Positions 32,545 through 44,659 of a stretch of DNA of 64,000 nucleotides are shown here, piece by piece (position 1 is the stretch's first letter; the number at the start of each line of letters is the position of its first letter). The notes beneath the pieces were generated by a model. The model was given only the letters and a program-made list of their open reading frames with translations, ran no database searches and was not told the origin of the DNA. Origin of the DNA: Edolisoma coerulescens (Eukaryota; Chordata; Aves; Passeriformes; Campephagidae); NCBI GenBank assembly GCA_013397115.1, contig VWZW01000881.1, forward strand, positions 98,273 to 162,272. Direction: 5' to 3'. Both the position numbers and the translations under genes were made by a program.

Positions 32545-35500
32545 GAATGATTTTTCTGATTTAATAGAAATAACCAACCAAAATGGGTTCCAAACAATGC
32601 TTTAAACTGAGCTAATACAACTTCTACAGCACATTCCAGAGCACTTAACAAGAAATATTTACAGGCAGCTAAAGTATTAAATAACCAGGGAAAGAAAAAT
32701 TTCTGGTTTTTAATTACACACCAGCAAAAGAACACAGGAACAGAACAATTAGAAACAATAACTTTTTTTAAAAAAAAGTTAAATAGGATGATTCAGATAA
32801 TACATATCACAGAAACAGCACTTGTTTTTTTTGAAGAATCATATTAAAAGATGAGCCGAGTTTATTATGTGCAAAATGAGCCAGTTCCAGTCCTGGAAGC
32901 AGGAAATAATTGAAGAATCAAAGAATGCCATGATTTAACCCTTCCAGGAGAACGTTTACGTGTAAAACAAGCTTTGCACTGCACAGATCTGTACAGGATT
33001 ATTTACATGTGTCCTGGTGTTCTGAGCCTAAAAATCCCCCATTGCAGGTGAGCACAGACGTGCCAGGGGAGCTCCCTCCAGCCTGAATCCTGCCCAAGTC
33101 CAGCTTACAAAATATTTCAGTACCTCTCGTTGTAGAAATTCCATAAATCCTAAAGACAGCAGCCTCGAGCTGTGATTTCACTCAACAGGAAAAGGCCAAA
33201 CCCTGCATTTCATACATTTTATAGTCCACTTTATAATAAAGATTCCCAAATTAACTGCAATTTTGGAAAGCTGATTACATCCTGATACATTGGAAAGCAC
33301 AGAAAGCAGGATCCCCGTAAGCCAAGTGGAAGCAGATGGAAGAGTTACTGTACACACACTTTGAGAAGACAGAATAAATCACCATACCCAAAGATACAAT
33401 CCATATGTGCCATCTACATAAACTGTGGCATTTACATTTTTATTTTAAAAAAGTACCTCCGTTATTTGCTCAAACACCTACTTCTTAAAAAAATATGGGA
33501 CTTTCCCCTAATTTTTTTAAAATAAAATGCCACACTCTGTATTGTCAGGAACTGCTGCACACTTTGTTTTTAAAAGCTAGGCTTGGTGATTTGCATACAA
33601 ACTTGCCTATAAAATCATTATCCAAAGGAAAGGATTCCTGTCATGCTGGCAGGCAGCTGACAAAGCAGTTTTATTGCTTTTTCCGAGGAAGAGAGTGAGA
33701 AAAACAAGGAAAAGCCAACTGGGAAAAGCCAGTTCCCAGTATCCCACACACACGGCTTCAAAACACTGTCGCAATAACCTAAACTTTTGCAGGTCAGCCA
33801 AAAGCAGGTGATAAAACAGAAATTTGGGCTCATTTTAAGGACTTCTTCGCCAGTGGCTTGAAGAAATGTTTGATCCAGCATGAGGAGTGTGACAGTGAAG
33901 TGTCACAGTGGTGACATCCCACGCAGGGGAACAACCTCTACACTTAACTGAGCATTTCTGTTTGCAGAAGTTGGGGAAACCCCCTTTTTCTGGATAATAA
34001 CTCTGCCTTGTTGTGCTCTAGGCCACTCAATCTCAGGGCACAGCTAAATAAAAGCCCTGAGCCCGTTTAGCTGTGGAATTCACACTAATCACCAGGAATT
34101 CCATGGCAGGAAAGCTGCTGAGGTCATCCAGCAGCTGACACTGGGCACTTTGCATTCTCATTTCAAAAGCAAATTCCCTTTTCCTTCTTTGGATTAACTT
34201 GAAACTTCAGGGGCAACAAAAATTCTCAACCAAAATGGAGAGATGAGTTTTTGGGAGTATTTTAAATGAGAGCAGAGTTACACCAAGTGCCAGGCTCCTC
34301 CTGCAGGATTTCCTGATGGAAGCTGTGCTCTGATTCCCCAGCTAAAGCCACTCACACATTGCACACCCAGCAGCTGGCACGGAGAAGATGCCCAGAGAAT
34401 TAGTGGCTCATTAACACAGACCCAGTAATTTGCTCCTGAACGAGTTCCAAACAGTGAGGCACCAAAAATTGTTTCCACTGAGCAAACCCTTCCCAGTTCT
34501 GTGATGAACACCCAGACTACAGGATCAGGGAATGGATTAGCAGAGCTTATCTACCCTTTTAAATAATTTCAAATAGAACTTTGCTGCTTTCAGAACAATC
34601 ACTGAATTGCTGCTTTGGGAGTTCGAAACTAAAGGGGAAGAAGAAGAGGAAGAGAATGTTTTGTTTCCCTGTACAAAAGAAACACTTGAGATTTCTTGCA
34701 CACATTCAAAATTCCACATAATCCTCCTGAGCACCGGGAACTGGATGGGAGGAGCAGCTCTGGAGGTTCAGTGGGGTCTGTGCAAGGGTCTGGGCTCAGC
34801 AGGGTCCAGCTCAGCTTCACTCCTGGTGTGCAGAAGCTGCTGAGCACGAGCTGGACAAGTTCTCCACCTGGAGTGAAGGGTTGGAGAGGCCACCTCAAAG
34901 GAGAGGCTGTCCCAAAACACTGGAAACTGCTCTGGGGTCTGGGTGGGGAGCAGAGGGTCCTGTTCCTGCAGCAGCCGGGGGGCACGAGCCTCCCTGGAGG
35001 GTTTGGGGTGAGTCCTTCCCCTGTGCTCTGCTGGGATCCCCCCGTGCCCATCCCCTGCTCTGGCTCAGCCCCGGGGGCTCTGCAGGATCCAACCCACGGC
35101 TGCTGCCCAGGGAACAGCTCAAAAGGGGAGGCCTGAAGGTACCAGAAGCGCCATAAAAAAGGAGCCCCGAGTGAAGAGAGTTCACAGAATCTTATTTTCA
35201 TGATAATTTTAATAGTATTCCTTTTGCAAAACGAAGCTGAGAAACTAGAAATGCATAAATAGGCAATACACAGAGCCATGAAATGATCCCTTGTCACTAC
35301 CAGTGTCCTATTCACACGTCAGCCTTTCCATGGGCAAAGTTGCTGCTCTTTGTCAATTTAATATGTTGAAGTGGAACTTTTCCTCTCACATACAAACTGC
35401 TAAAAAATAAACTTAAAACGGCACTGTTCATGTCTGAGAAATGAAAAAAACCCAACCAGTTTGAGCTTGAAGTATAACATTTGAGTAAAGAAGTGAGCTG

Positions 35501-37292
35501 GAAGTTACAAACAGCTTCAGTCCCCTCATTTATTGCAAGAGAGAGAGAGAATCCCAAGGTACAGACCTGGTTCTTAGGAAAGAAACCAAATCTGCAGTGA
35601 TTTGCATAAAAACTGCTGAGAGCATTTCTCAATTTGATATTGTGCTAAAATATTTCTCTTTACCATTATGGTAAAGCGTGTTCAGTGTCACAGGGACTGC
35701 AATGCTGAGCACTCCAAACCCCCAGGGATCTCCCACAGAATTGCAGGATCCACACAAACGATGGCAAATGGAGAGTCTGCCATCTCGAGCTCACTGGGTA
35801 CACGAATTCTTCAACTTCCTTTAACAAGATCAATAGGAAGGCCAGAAATTATATTTGTTATTTCTAGTACTGACTTGTGTCAGTAAAGAAAACAACTGCT
35901 CAAGCTGTAACTCCTTGTGATTCCAGGATTTCTAACCAGGAATGCTGGGATGGAGGCAGTGCAAGGGAAGGCACTGCAGAGGTGCCTCGGGGGTTAGTGA
36001 GGGAATTGGGAAATTGTTCTGATTTCACTCTTTGACCAGAAACCACTCAAGGCCAAACCCCGTGCAAGTGTTTTGTTCAATGGATGGACAGGCAACCCAA
36101 ACTCAGACTGATTCCAATCTTCCTGCACGTTTCCCTCACAAGCTGCTTCTGAAGAAAGTTCTGAGAAGTACTCTAAGAAAAATAAGACAGAACCTCAAAA
36201 TGAATGCAATGTTAGAAATAGCATATATTACAAATCTTTTCTTGATAGGAACAATCAATAAGAATACATATTAGCTTAAAAACAGTTCAGCAAATGTTGC
36301 TGATCTGCAAGAAATCTCAATTCACTATTTACAAATAAGACAAAGTGAATACAGGAAATTTTACACATTTGGTAGTTAATAGGTTATTGTTTGCCGAGTG
36401 GTCTATTAGAAACTGATATTTAGGAAGACTGGAAAAACACCCCAACCAGTTATTACCTCTTCAGTCTATATTTTAAGTACAGAAAAGTAGAGAATGAATA
36501 CTGGAGAGAACATTCTGCCTCGTCAGGGGGTCAGGGACAGATGACAACGCTGAGACTTCTGCCATGGATGCCATTAAAATGTTCTGGGCACAGGACTTTA
36601 ATAAGTACACCTTGTCCTACTCAAGGGGATTGTAGCCACCAGCTGAGCCTTTCATCTGCCAAAAACTCACATTCCTGCACTCGCCAATTCAGAACAGTTT
36701 AATGATTTTTCTTTCTTTTTCCTTTTGCTATACATAAAATGGAGTAAAGAAAGCAAAATGTCAACGATTGGATCGACACAGAAGATCAGATATTCACAAT
36801 CCTGCTTCAATGAGATGATCAAAGCAACGACCAACACACACTTGAGTGGACACAGAGAGGGGATTTCAGGAGCTCTGCTCACAGTTTACACTGCAGTGTA
36901 ATGCAAGATACAGTCACTGAACTGGTCCAGTCCTGCAGAACGTGTCACTACACAGTCTTATCTGCACATGGAACATCTCTTATCAACTCTGCTTCTCTTC
37001 AACATTCCTCCACCTCTGTCTGTGAGACCAGGATGAGCGTGTCCCCTCCATCAGGAAAAGAAAGAATATCGCAAGTAATCAAGGAAAAAAAAAAAATACA
37101 AACCACCAAGAATTTACAATACAGTTTTTTTCCCCTTTTGATGCGAATGTTTTTCTGTACAAGTGTTTTTTGTTATCTAATACTGTTTAAAAAGCTATCA
37201 GCTTCTTCAAGATGGCCACTGTAGGCATGATAATATTCCAGGAACACTTAAATAACAGTTTTTACAATAAATTTTAGGTCCATATCATTAGA
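32545..37292 (-). other. TRIM33: Probable TRIM33 3' untranslated region
   Basis: About 4.7 kb directly after the TRIM33 stop is AT-rich and free of CR1 copies, in contrast to the GC-richer, CR1-bearing DNA left of about 32,540. Candidate polyadenylation signals on the minus strand include ATTAAA at 32,560-32,565 and AATAAA at about 32,858, 33,438 and 35,528. The change of base composition makes the leftmost the likeliest distal end. TRIM33 genes in other vertebrates have long 3' UTRs. The exact end is inference. Confidence 0.5.
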
Positions 37293-37505
37293 TTACTTTA
37301 TATGCACTGGTCTCTCATCTGATTTTAGGCGTTTTCTACGTGGCTGTATAAAATCTTCATCGGAGTCCTCAGTTATTTCACCATCATCCTCTTCCTGCTC
37401 AAATTCAGGCAAAGGCTGGAAGGTCCTGTCTGAGTAGATCTCTGTAAGTTTATCTTCAAAGTACAATGCAACTGCCTTCCCTGCCTGTGCTACTTCTGAA
37501 TCAGC
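37293..37505 (-). CDS. TRIM33: TRIM33 exon 20: end of bromodomain and C-terminus
   Basis: After the acceptor CATCCACAG the exon encodes 70 residues and TAA. It begins ADSEVAQAGKAVALYFEDKL, the last bromodomain helix, followed by an acidic run (EQEEDDGEITEDSDED), a basic patch RRKRLK that fits a nuclear localisation signal, and the end ERPVHIK. Confidence 0.95.
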   Translation of the reverse strand, partial: ADSEVAQAGKAVALYFEDKLTEIYSDRTFQPLPEFEQEEDDGEITEDSDEDFIQPRRKRLKSDERPVHIK

Positions 37506-37587
37506 CTGTGGATGAAAGAAGACAGGAATATTCACCTGTTGGAAATGCACATCCCTTCACCAAGTGTGCATGGTCTGAAACGCTTAC

Positions 37588-37638
37588 CTTCAAATTAATC
37601 TCTTGTGTTTCTGCATAAACTTGAACAACTTTCATCAT
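37588..37638 (-). CDS. TRIM33: TRIM33 exon 19: 17-codon cassette in the bromodomain
   Basis: Exactly 51 bases encode MMKVVQVYAETQEINLK between TTTTTAG and GTAAGC. It starts and ends in phase 0, so skipping leaves the frame intact. Human TRIM33 has two isoforms, alpha and beta, that differ by a 17-residue segment in this region (from memory), and this exon is the matching unit. Confidence 0.9.
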
Positions 37639-39319
37639 CTAAAAAGGATACCAGAGTCAAAAAAAATGAAATTATAATCCTTTCTAAAGTTACGAGATCG
37701 CACAGGATTGGATGACTAAAGTCAGCCATAACAACGACACAGTTTGTTATGGTTTGTTAGCTTTAGTTCCCAAACTTAGGCAGCAGGTTTAAAACAGTCT
37801 TAGGTGCTAAATAAACCTTCAACAGAACACACAACTTTTGTACAAGTAAGTGGCTCCCAGCCATTTTCTACTCATGACTGCTTTCTTCACAATAAATTTG
37901 ACTTGCCTGGACATGATTGTGGGAAAGTCTCCTCTGGAGGGAAGTGCTCCAGGAGATTGCTTTCCTGGGGATTACCCCACCTGGATTTCTGCTTTGGAAA
38001 AGCATTTGGCTTAGAGGCACTCGACATGATGCTGCTGTGAGAGGTCAGAGTGACTCAACCTTTGCCATGAGCCAGGCAAGCTGAAACACGTTTTTTTCTT
38101 TTTTAAAAAAAATAAGAAAAAAATCACCACATCCCTCAGTCCTTCCTCTCTTGTTTTACTCTGGTCTCTAAGAGCTGCAGCATGTTTTCCTCTACAGTGG
38201 ATGCTTCATTAATTCCCTTGATTGAGAAGTTCACATAATTACAACTCCTTCCCCAGTGCTCATGAACCTCCCCTAATGCAGGGACATAAAGGAATCAGGG
38301 CTGTCAAAGTCCCAAATGCTTGTGAGCACTTCCAGCACCACATCATTAACCCTGACTTCTCCTAGCGAGGTTTTAATTGTAGCTTTGTGCACTTCCTTCA
38401 GTTTCCTTCTGCACAGAGCCAAAAATGCAGCCCAAACCCTGCAAGTTCAGGTTACATTTTACAGAGGAATATTGGCTGCTTCCTGCATTTCTAAGGTCAG
38501 AAGAAAGCCATTCCCTGTGATGCCTTTTGTTTTCCTTGCTTTAAAGCATCTCAAAGATCAGGAACCCTCTTAGCTCCTGCTCTGTTTCAGCACAACATCA
38601 CCTTTTTTTTTTTTTTTTCTAATACTGAGATTATTTTTTCCATTGCTCCACTAGCAGTAACACTCACATTTATCTCCCCAAGTCACATGTAAGGGATATT
38701 TCATTATCAGATGGGATCACTGCAAAATTAGTAAAAAAATATGACCCCATACCCAAGTTATCCACTGAAAACTGATTTTTGGGAGAGCCCAGCTACCCAG
38801 GAGTTAAAGCAGGAAGGTTAATAAATTCCATAGTGGCCCCAAAGCTTTGCTGGATTCAGCCTGTGTGAGGTACTAAAACCAGAATATCTTCAGAAAGGCA
38901 GATTTCTCCTCAGTAGAGGAAGTTTCTCAGTGGATTCTACCATGTTCCAGGAGGGTAAAACAATTACCTGGGAAGCTTGAGACACTTTCAAGGACTCTTT
39001 GGTTGTCTTTATGGCACTTCCTGAGCACTTCTACAATCAATTCAATGCACAGTAACCAGGTCACCCTGCTCCTCACTCACAGACACCACTGAATGCTTTT
39101 TAGAAGTTCCCTCTGTTCTCCCAATTTAGCTAAAAATGAGAAGTTATTCTGCAATTGCCTTGAGTTTTCTTTGGTTTTTAAGTGTCTGATTCAGCATCTG
39201 CTCCAAAAGCAGAAGTTACAGCTGGAAGCAGAGCCTTTCACTGCAGAAGCTGCACAACCAGGTTGAAATAAATCTTCATCTAAAATTAAAAATGGTGTTG
39301 AGATTGGAAGTTAACATAC

Positions 39320-39472
39320 TTCATTAAACCTTTCACAGTTCTTGAAGATCAACCGGACATCAGCCACGAAGTCCTCGGGGGTCTGGTAGTGTTGGGAATG
39401 CTTCTTCTGCAGTTTCTTCTTCACCGTGGATAAATCCATTGGTTTCTTTATAATTTTATAGTAGTTTGGTAT
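39320..39472 (-). CDS. TRIM33: TRIM33 exon 18: bromodomain core
   Basis: Fifty-one codons begin IPNYYKIIKKPMDLSTVKKK and end NCERFNE, with donor GTATGT. The YYKIIKKPMDL segment is the conserved ZA-loop end of bromodomains, and the segment before FNE contains the helix bearing the acetyl-lysine pocket. Confidence 0.95.
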
Positions 39473-39619
39473 CTGTAAAAAACCAATGCTGAATTATCAC
39501 TGAATGGACAGAGTTCACAGCTGAATTTCTGCTCTAAGATATCAATCACTCGATCTCATCACACGCTTCAGGCATGTTCAGCAAAGCAGAACAATTTCCT
39601 TTCCTCAAATTGTTTAAAA

Positions 39620-39917
39620 AGTTCTTTATAAGGGTATGGGAGTGACAGGACAAGGGGGATTGGCTTTAAATTGAAGGAGGGTAGATTTAGATGGGATATT
39701 GGGGAGAAATCCTTCCCTGTGAGGGTGGGGAGGCCCTGCCACAGGGTGCCCAGAGCAGCTGTGGCTGCCCCTGGATCCCTGGCAGTGTCCAAGGCCAGGC
39801 TGGATGGGGCTTGGAGGACCCTGGGACAGTGGGAGGTGTCCCTGCCCATGGCAGGGGTGGGACTGGATGAGCTTTGAGGTCCTTTCCAACCCAAACCCCT
39901 CTGGGATTGTGGGATTC
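39620..39917 (+). mobile_element. CR1 LINE 3' fragment, family B, in TRIM33 intron 17
   Basis: A forward copy extends 5' to TTAGATGGGATATTGGGGAG and runs through the family B body to CCTCTGGGATTGTGGGATTC. It is antisense to TRIM33. Its coding-like frames are repeat shadows. Confidence 0.9.
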
Positions 39918-40335
39918 TTTCTAACCTTCAGCATCTCTCACAGCACAGCAAAGCTTTACTTCTTTTACAGCTGAAAGCAGAAGAGTCAAAGCAGTTTCTC
40001 CCCTCATCTCATTCAAAAGTTTGTCCAAAAAGAAACAAAAAGCCCTCCTACAGCATTCTGAGTTTCATGGGTATCCTGAGACATCGTGTTCCAATTCAAT
40101 AACTGCTAATTGGAAGTATTTTTAAATATCTGGTTTTGAGACTGGGAGTGAAGCATCTGCCTGGAGAAGCTCCAGGATCAGCTGCTTTCCCTCTCAGACC
40201 CCTGAAACGCTGGATGGCTGCCAGGACTTTTAGACTGATCCAGTGAAAGCAGTCAGTTCTTTCCCAAACTCAACTCCAGACTCTCAGGGATGTGATACCA
40301 AATACAAACCACAAGCTGTTTTTCAGGAGACTCAC

Positions 40336-40410
40336 CGAGGCTGGGACTGGCTCTTGGAACTCAATGCTCAGCTCATGGCAGTACAGGTAAAGCAGGAGGC
40401 GTTCACATTT
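40336..40410 (-). CDS. TRIM33: TRIM33 exon 17: start of bromodomain
   Basis: Twenty-five codons, KCERLLLYLYCHELSIEFQE onward to PVPAS, form the first bromodomain helix. The acceptor (TTTATAAG) is weak and the donor is GTGAGT; both ends are in phase 0. Confidence 0.92.
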
Positions 40411-41374
40411 CTTATAAAGAAATAAACAGGGTCAGATTAATATTCTTAATTTATCCCTAGCCCAGAAGTTCATACCCCCCCTACTGTAAATAGGCTTGTA
40501 CTTTAACAGCTTAGTACTAGAAAATTTAAATGCAACCCCCTCAACTTAATTAAAATGGTAAAGTTCTCAGGAGGGCAGAGTTGAGAGGCCGAACCCCATT
40601 TACTGTTCACAGATTTCCTCTTTGTTTTCCCCCTCCTAACCAAAAGCCTCAGGCTAAAGTCAAGCATGGAGAGACATGCTAATATACTGCAAATTAAAAA
40701 ATAAAATACCAACTACAACCACTTTTACTGCTTTTGTCCAATCACACCCATATGTAACAGGAAAGGACTGAGCTGTAGACTTTTCCCCACAAGACAAAAC
40801 TGAACAATCTGAAAGCAAAGCCAATGTTTCCATAAATTCCCTGTTGAAATATTCTTCTTTGCTTTGCTTGTGAATTCCTTTAGAGGAATTTGATTTGATA
40901 ATACTCATAACACTACACAGAGGCTGATTGATAAAGCTAAAAATAATTCTGATTGTCAAGGTCATTACAATTCCCCAGGAATGCACCTGAATACTCCCAG
41001 CTCTCTCTTAGAGCACTTAAACACACCAAACTCACAGAACTATTTCATGAAGGTGACATCAATGCTAAATGCAAAGGACTTTCAATTAAGTGCATGGTAA
41101 ATGATGCCTTTATATAAGAATATGTGTTAAAGCTAAATTTTAGCTACTAAGTGATTACAGTCCCAATGCACTGGGGCACTCCCACAGTCACCAACACCTG
41201 GAGGTGTGGCCACAGCAGGAAAAATCTCAGTAATCATTTTGGGGTGTTTTGCAAAGCCATAGTTACATTTAATTTGCTTCAGCCAAAGCAAAACCAGCTC
41301 CAGACAGTGGAGGGTAGCTGATGTGAGAAAGCACTTTTTCCTGGGAAGCAGATTCCTGCAGGTTTGAGACCCAC

Positions 41375-41498
41375 CCTTTGGTCCACAGGACTCAGGCCTT
41401 GTGCTGTCTTCCCCTTCTTGCTGTGCTGGGAATTGTCACAATCATATTCTACTTCAGGTTTGCTCAGGTCTCTGCAGAATGTACATATCCACTCTCCA
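41375..41498 (-). CDS. TRIM33: TRIM33 exon 16: end of PHD finger and linker
   Basis: The exon completes the split serine, then reads GEWICTFCRDLSKPEVEYDC. The CTFC pair is the last zinc ligand pair of the PHD finger. It ends at VDQR with donor GTGGGT. Confidence 0.93.
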
Positions 41499-41967
41499 CT
41501 AAAGAGAAAAACACAATTATTCCAGACATCCAGGGATAAATTCTCATCAGTGATGGCTACAAAGGGTTTTTACTCACCCTTACACATTCACATTCTACCA
41601 CAGTAAAGACCTGGAGATACCCAAAGCTAAGGAATAACTCTTAATGCTCACAAAATTTCTGCCAGTCAAGGCCATTTTTCCTGCCCTCAGATGATGTTTT
41701 AATACTTTAGAACACCTTTCTCACCTTGCCTTAAAATGAACTTTACCCAACAGAATCGCACTGTGAGACTTCACACAAACAGATAACCAGAACGGGATTC
41801 TGTTATCAGATAACCACTGACCAGCTACACACAAACAATTTGGGCAAGGCCTTGGAAATGTCACATTTCTGCACTCCAAGGAATCACCCAGAACAAGCTG
41901 ATTGTGGAGGAAACACCAGTTTGGGTTCCATCCACAACCTCAGCCCGCACCGCGCCGCCGCCGGTAC

Positions 41968-42314
41968 CTGGGGAAGCTGAGGAGTGTGGGGACGTGGCAG
42001 GTGAGGTGGAAGACCTTGGGGCACTTCTCACAGCACAGCAGGTCCCCCCCGTTCTGGCACACAGCACACCAGTCCTCGTTGGGGTCGTCATCCTTGTTGT
42101 TCCCTTCTGCCCCCACTCGAGCTGAGCGGTGCATGAGGCTCCGCACGGGCGACTTCCCGTTCACCAGGCCGTGCCCAGACTGTTTGCAGCTCTCACTCAG
42201 ATCTGCTGGCTCTGTCTTCACGTGGTTCTCCAGGCTTCCCAGGGCCTCCAGTTCACTCTCCAGGTGTAAGTTAGTGGACAGTGGTGGTGTCAAGCTGCTC
42301 TCTGGGCTGCTGAG
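41968..42314 (-). CDS. TRIM33: TRIM33 exon 15: acidic linker and PHD finger
   Basis: The largest exon seen (347 bp) begins LSSPESSLTPPLSTNLHLES and ends inside the PHD finger. CAVCQNGGDLLCCEKC and FHLTCHVPTLLSF supply most of the C4HC3 zinc ligands. The donor CAG|GTACCGG lies in a locally very GC-rich stretch. Confidence 0.95.
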
Positions 42315-43011
42315 CTGGAATGAAAGCAGCACACGGGAAATCAGAGTTGGTTTTACACCAGCATCTTCCTGCCTGTGTTGGAATTCAAAAGCCTCCCACC
42401 ATCCACACACCATACTCATATCCCAAAAACCAAGGGAAATCATCAGGAGAGCTGAGTCGCACCCAGTATTGAAAACTACTTTTTCACATGTCCTTTCTTT
42501 GAAGAACACAGTCGTTTCTTCTGACATAACGAGCCAAACACGCTGATTAGTCATTAAAAGCTGTTAATGACAACTTCATTGTCATTAGGAAAAATCCTCA
42601 ACTCCACCACCCTGCTCCCTGTACACAATCCTGTTCAATCAAGCACAGCTGGGAAACACTGAAAAATATTCATTTGTTAACTATTTGATTTATACTTTGG
42701 TCTAAGAACTTCTGACTGACTGGAGGATTTCTGAATGCAATTACCTACGTGGGAATGCCCACTACCAATGGGTGACTCACAGCTTTTATTAATTAGGGAT
42801 TAACAGCAGCAAATACACTGTATTACACTTCATTTTAATAGTCAACAATAAAATTTACATCACAGACCACCCTGTGCCTGGCAGAGCATTGCCAGGGAGA
42901 AAACATCTCTTAGAATGAAGCTTTACAGTAAAATTGCTTTTTTTTTCTTTTCCAAATTCTTAAACATGCTGCCAGGAAAACCACAACACACCAGGCATAA
43001 ACTAACTTTAC

Positions 43012-43171
43012 CATGCAAGCACTCCTTCTGCCATCCTCTGTTTTTTCCTGCTTTACTGTTCCTGAGAAACTGCAGATCTCTTCCTCTGTGCCTGGTTCTT
43101 GCTTTACTTTCACTTGGTCAGCCTTGAAGTTAATGCCAGTTTTGTCAGCAGTTCTGCCCGAGGAGCCACAG
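43012..43171 (-). CDS. TRIM33: TRIM33 exon 14: regulatory middle region
   Basis: Fifty-three codons follow the completed split serine. They include VKVKQEP and TVKQEKTEDG, sumoylation-type VKxE motifs in a region known to be modified in TIF1 proteins. It ends ACM with donor GTAAAG. Confidence 0.92.
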
Positions 43172-43465
43172 CTGGAAAGACATCAGCACATAAATAAGGG
43201 GATAAATCACCAGGGCAAGGAAATTCAGGTAACTGTTTCCCAAATGAAAGACAAAGGGTGTCAGAACATTTACAACAGCTCCAGTTTACAAGACAGAGGG
43301 GAATCATAGTGCAGGAAAAAAAATTAAAAATATAAATCTTCATGTTAGCATTCTGCCATTCCTAGGTCACAATTATGTCAAAGCACAATTTGCCAGCTGC
43401 CAACTCTGCTTCTGAGTTCTTCATGCCTGATCTTTTTAGCCTGACAGTGTTAATGTGACACTCAC

Positions 43466-43529
43466 CTTCCTCTGCTGCCTGTGCTGGAGGTGCTGGGGGG
43501 CCTCACAGGAGTGTGGGAGTTGGATAAAC
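43466..43529 (-). CDS. TRIM33: TRIM33 exon 13: Ser/Pro-rich linker
   Basis: A 64-bp exon encodes LSNSHTPVRPPSTSSTGSRG, with split codons at both ends that agree with exons 12 and 14. Acceptor TTTGCAG, donor GTGAGT. Confidence 0.9.
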
Positions 43530-43938
43530 CTGCAAAGAAGCAGCACAGAAGTTGATTTAGTACAAGTTTACATTCACTGACTAGTGCTGAGTAACCCCAG
43601 AAGTGCTGCAGGAATATCCTGATTTAATAAGTCACCTAAGTCAGCTGTTCTCTCACTCTTGTGATCACCACAAAGTCCAGCACATCACGTTAAATAAAAA
43701 AGTGACAACACACAGTTCCTGGAGTCCCAGTAATTACTTCACCTCCTCCAAACACTGCTAAAGCCTTCAGCCCATTACATCCTCAAATTTTATGCACTGA
43801 GAGCCACCAATAAAGTCAAACCAGCAGCCTCTGCATGGTTTGCATGCAGGTTTTGAGAAACACAGGAAGCCCCACTGCTGCACCCATTCATTCACAGGAT
43901 CTTAAAAGTCCTGTAGAGAAAACCAAGAGGAACATCAA

Positions 43939-44142
43939 GTCCCAGAATGGTTTGGGTTGGAAAAGAACCTTAAAGATCATCCAGTTCCCCCCCTGCCATG
44001 GGCAGGGACACCTTCCACTGTCCCAGGGTGCTCCAAGCCCTGTCCAGCCTGGCCTTGGACACTGCCAGGGATCCAGGGGCAGCCACAGCTGCTCTGGGCA
44101 CCCTGTGGCAGGGCCTCCCCACCCTCACAGGGAAAGATTTCT
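43939..44142 (-). mobile_element. CR1 LINE 3' fragment, family B, in TRIM33 intron 12
   Basis: CCCAGAATGGTTTGGGTTGG begins the reverse-complement 3' end, and the body runs to CCACCCTCACAGGGAAAG. It lies in the same orientation as TRIM33. Confidence 0.85.
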
Positions 44143-44526
44143 TCCTATTGACTGAAATAATCTTCTTACTTATAGAAATAGATATTTTCAATGTTTAAAT
44201 TATTCAAAATTAGGTACTGGTGACTTAATTTGTTCACATGCACAAGAAAAGCTCTACCATTAATTGGTTATACTCAGAATGACCCTGACAGTGTCTCTCC
44301 ATGGAGCTGGAACACTGCATTCATGTGCTGGCAGTTTGTTACTATAAAGACATTTCTGAAGGAGGGTAAAATTTAAATTTCCAGAAGAATCTATTTCTGA
44401 GCAAAACAAATTTTAAACAAAACATCACTTCCCTTCTGGCAGGAAATGGCAGGCAATTACTTTCAACTTAAACACCAGAAATACCCACCACTTTCTGGAA
44501 TGTCTGGAAAAACCCATCAGATTTAC

Positions 44527-44659
44527 CTGATGACCCTGGAGATAGAGCTGAAGGTCCTGGGGAGGGATTCATGGTGCTTGTAGGCTGTGGGGGGAGGTGG
44601 CTGCCTGTGATGTATCTACTTAGCAGATTATCTAAACTACTGGAACCAGCATCTTCCAG
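44527..44659 (-). CDS. TRIM33: TRIM33 exon 12: linker
   Basis: The exon encodes LEDAGSSSLDNLLSRYITGS followed by a proline/serine-rich stretch to SPGSSG, leaving one base for the next exon. Acceptor CTCCTTAG, donor GTAAAT. Confidence 0.92.
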
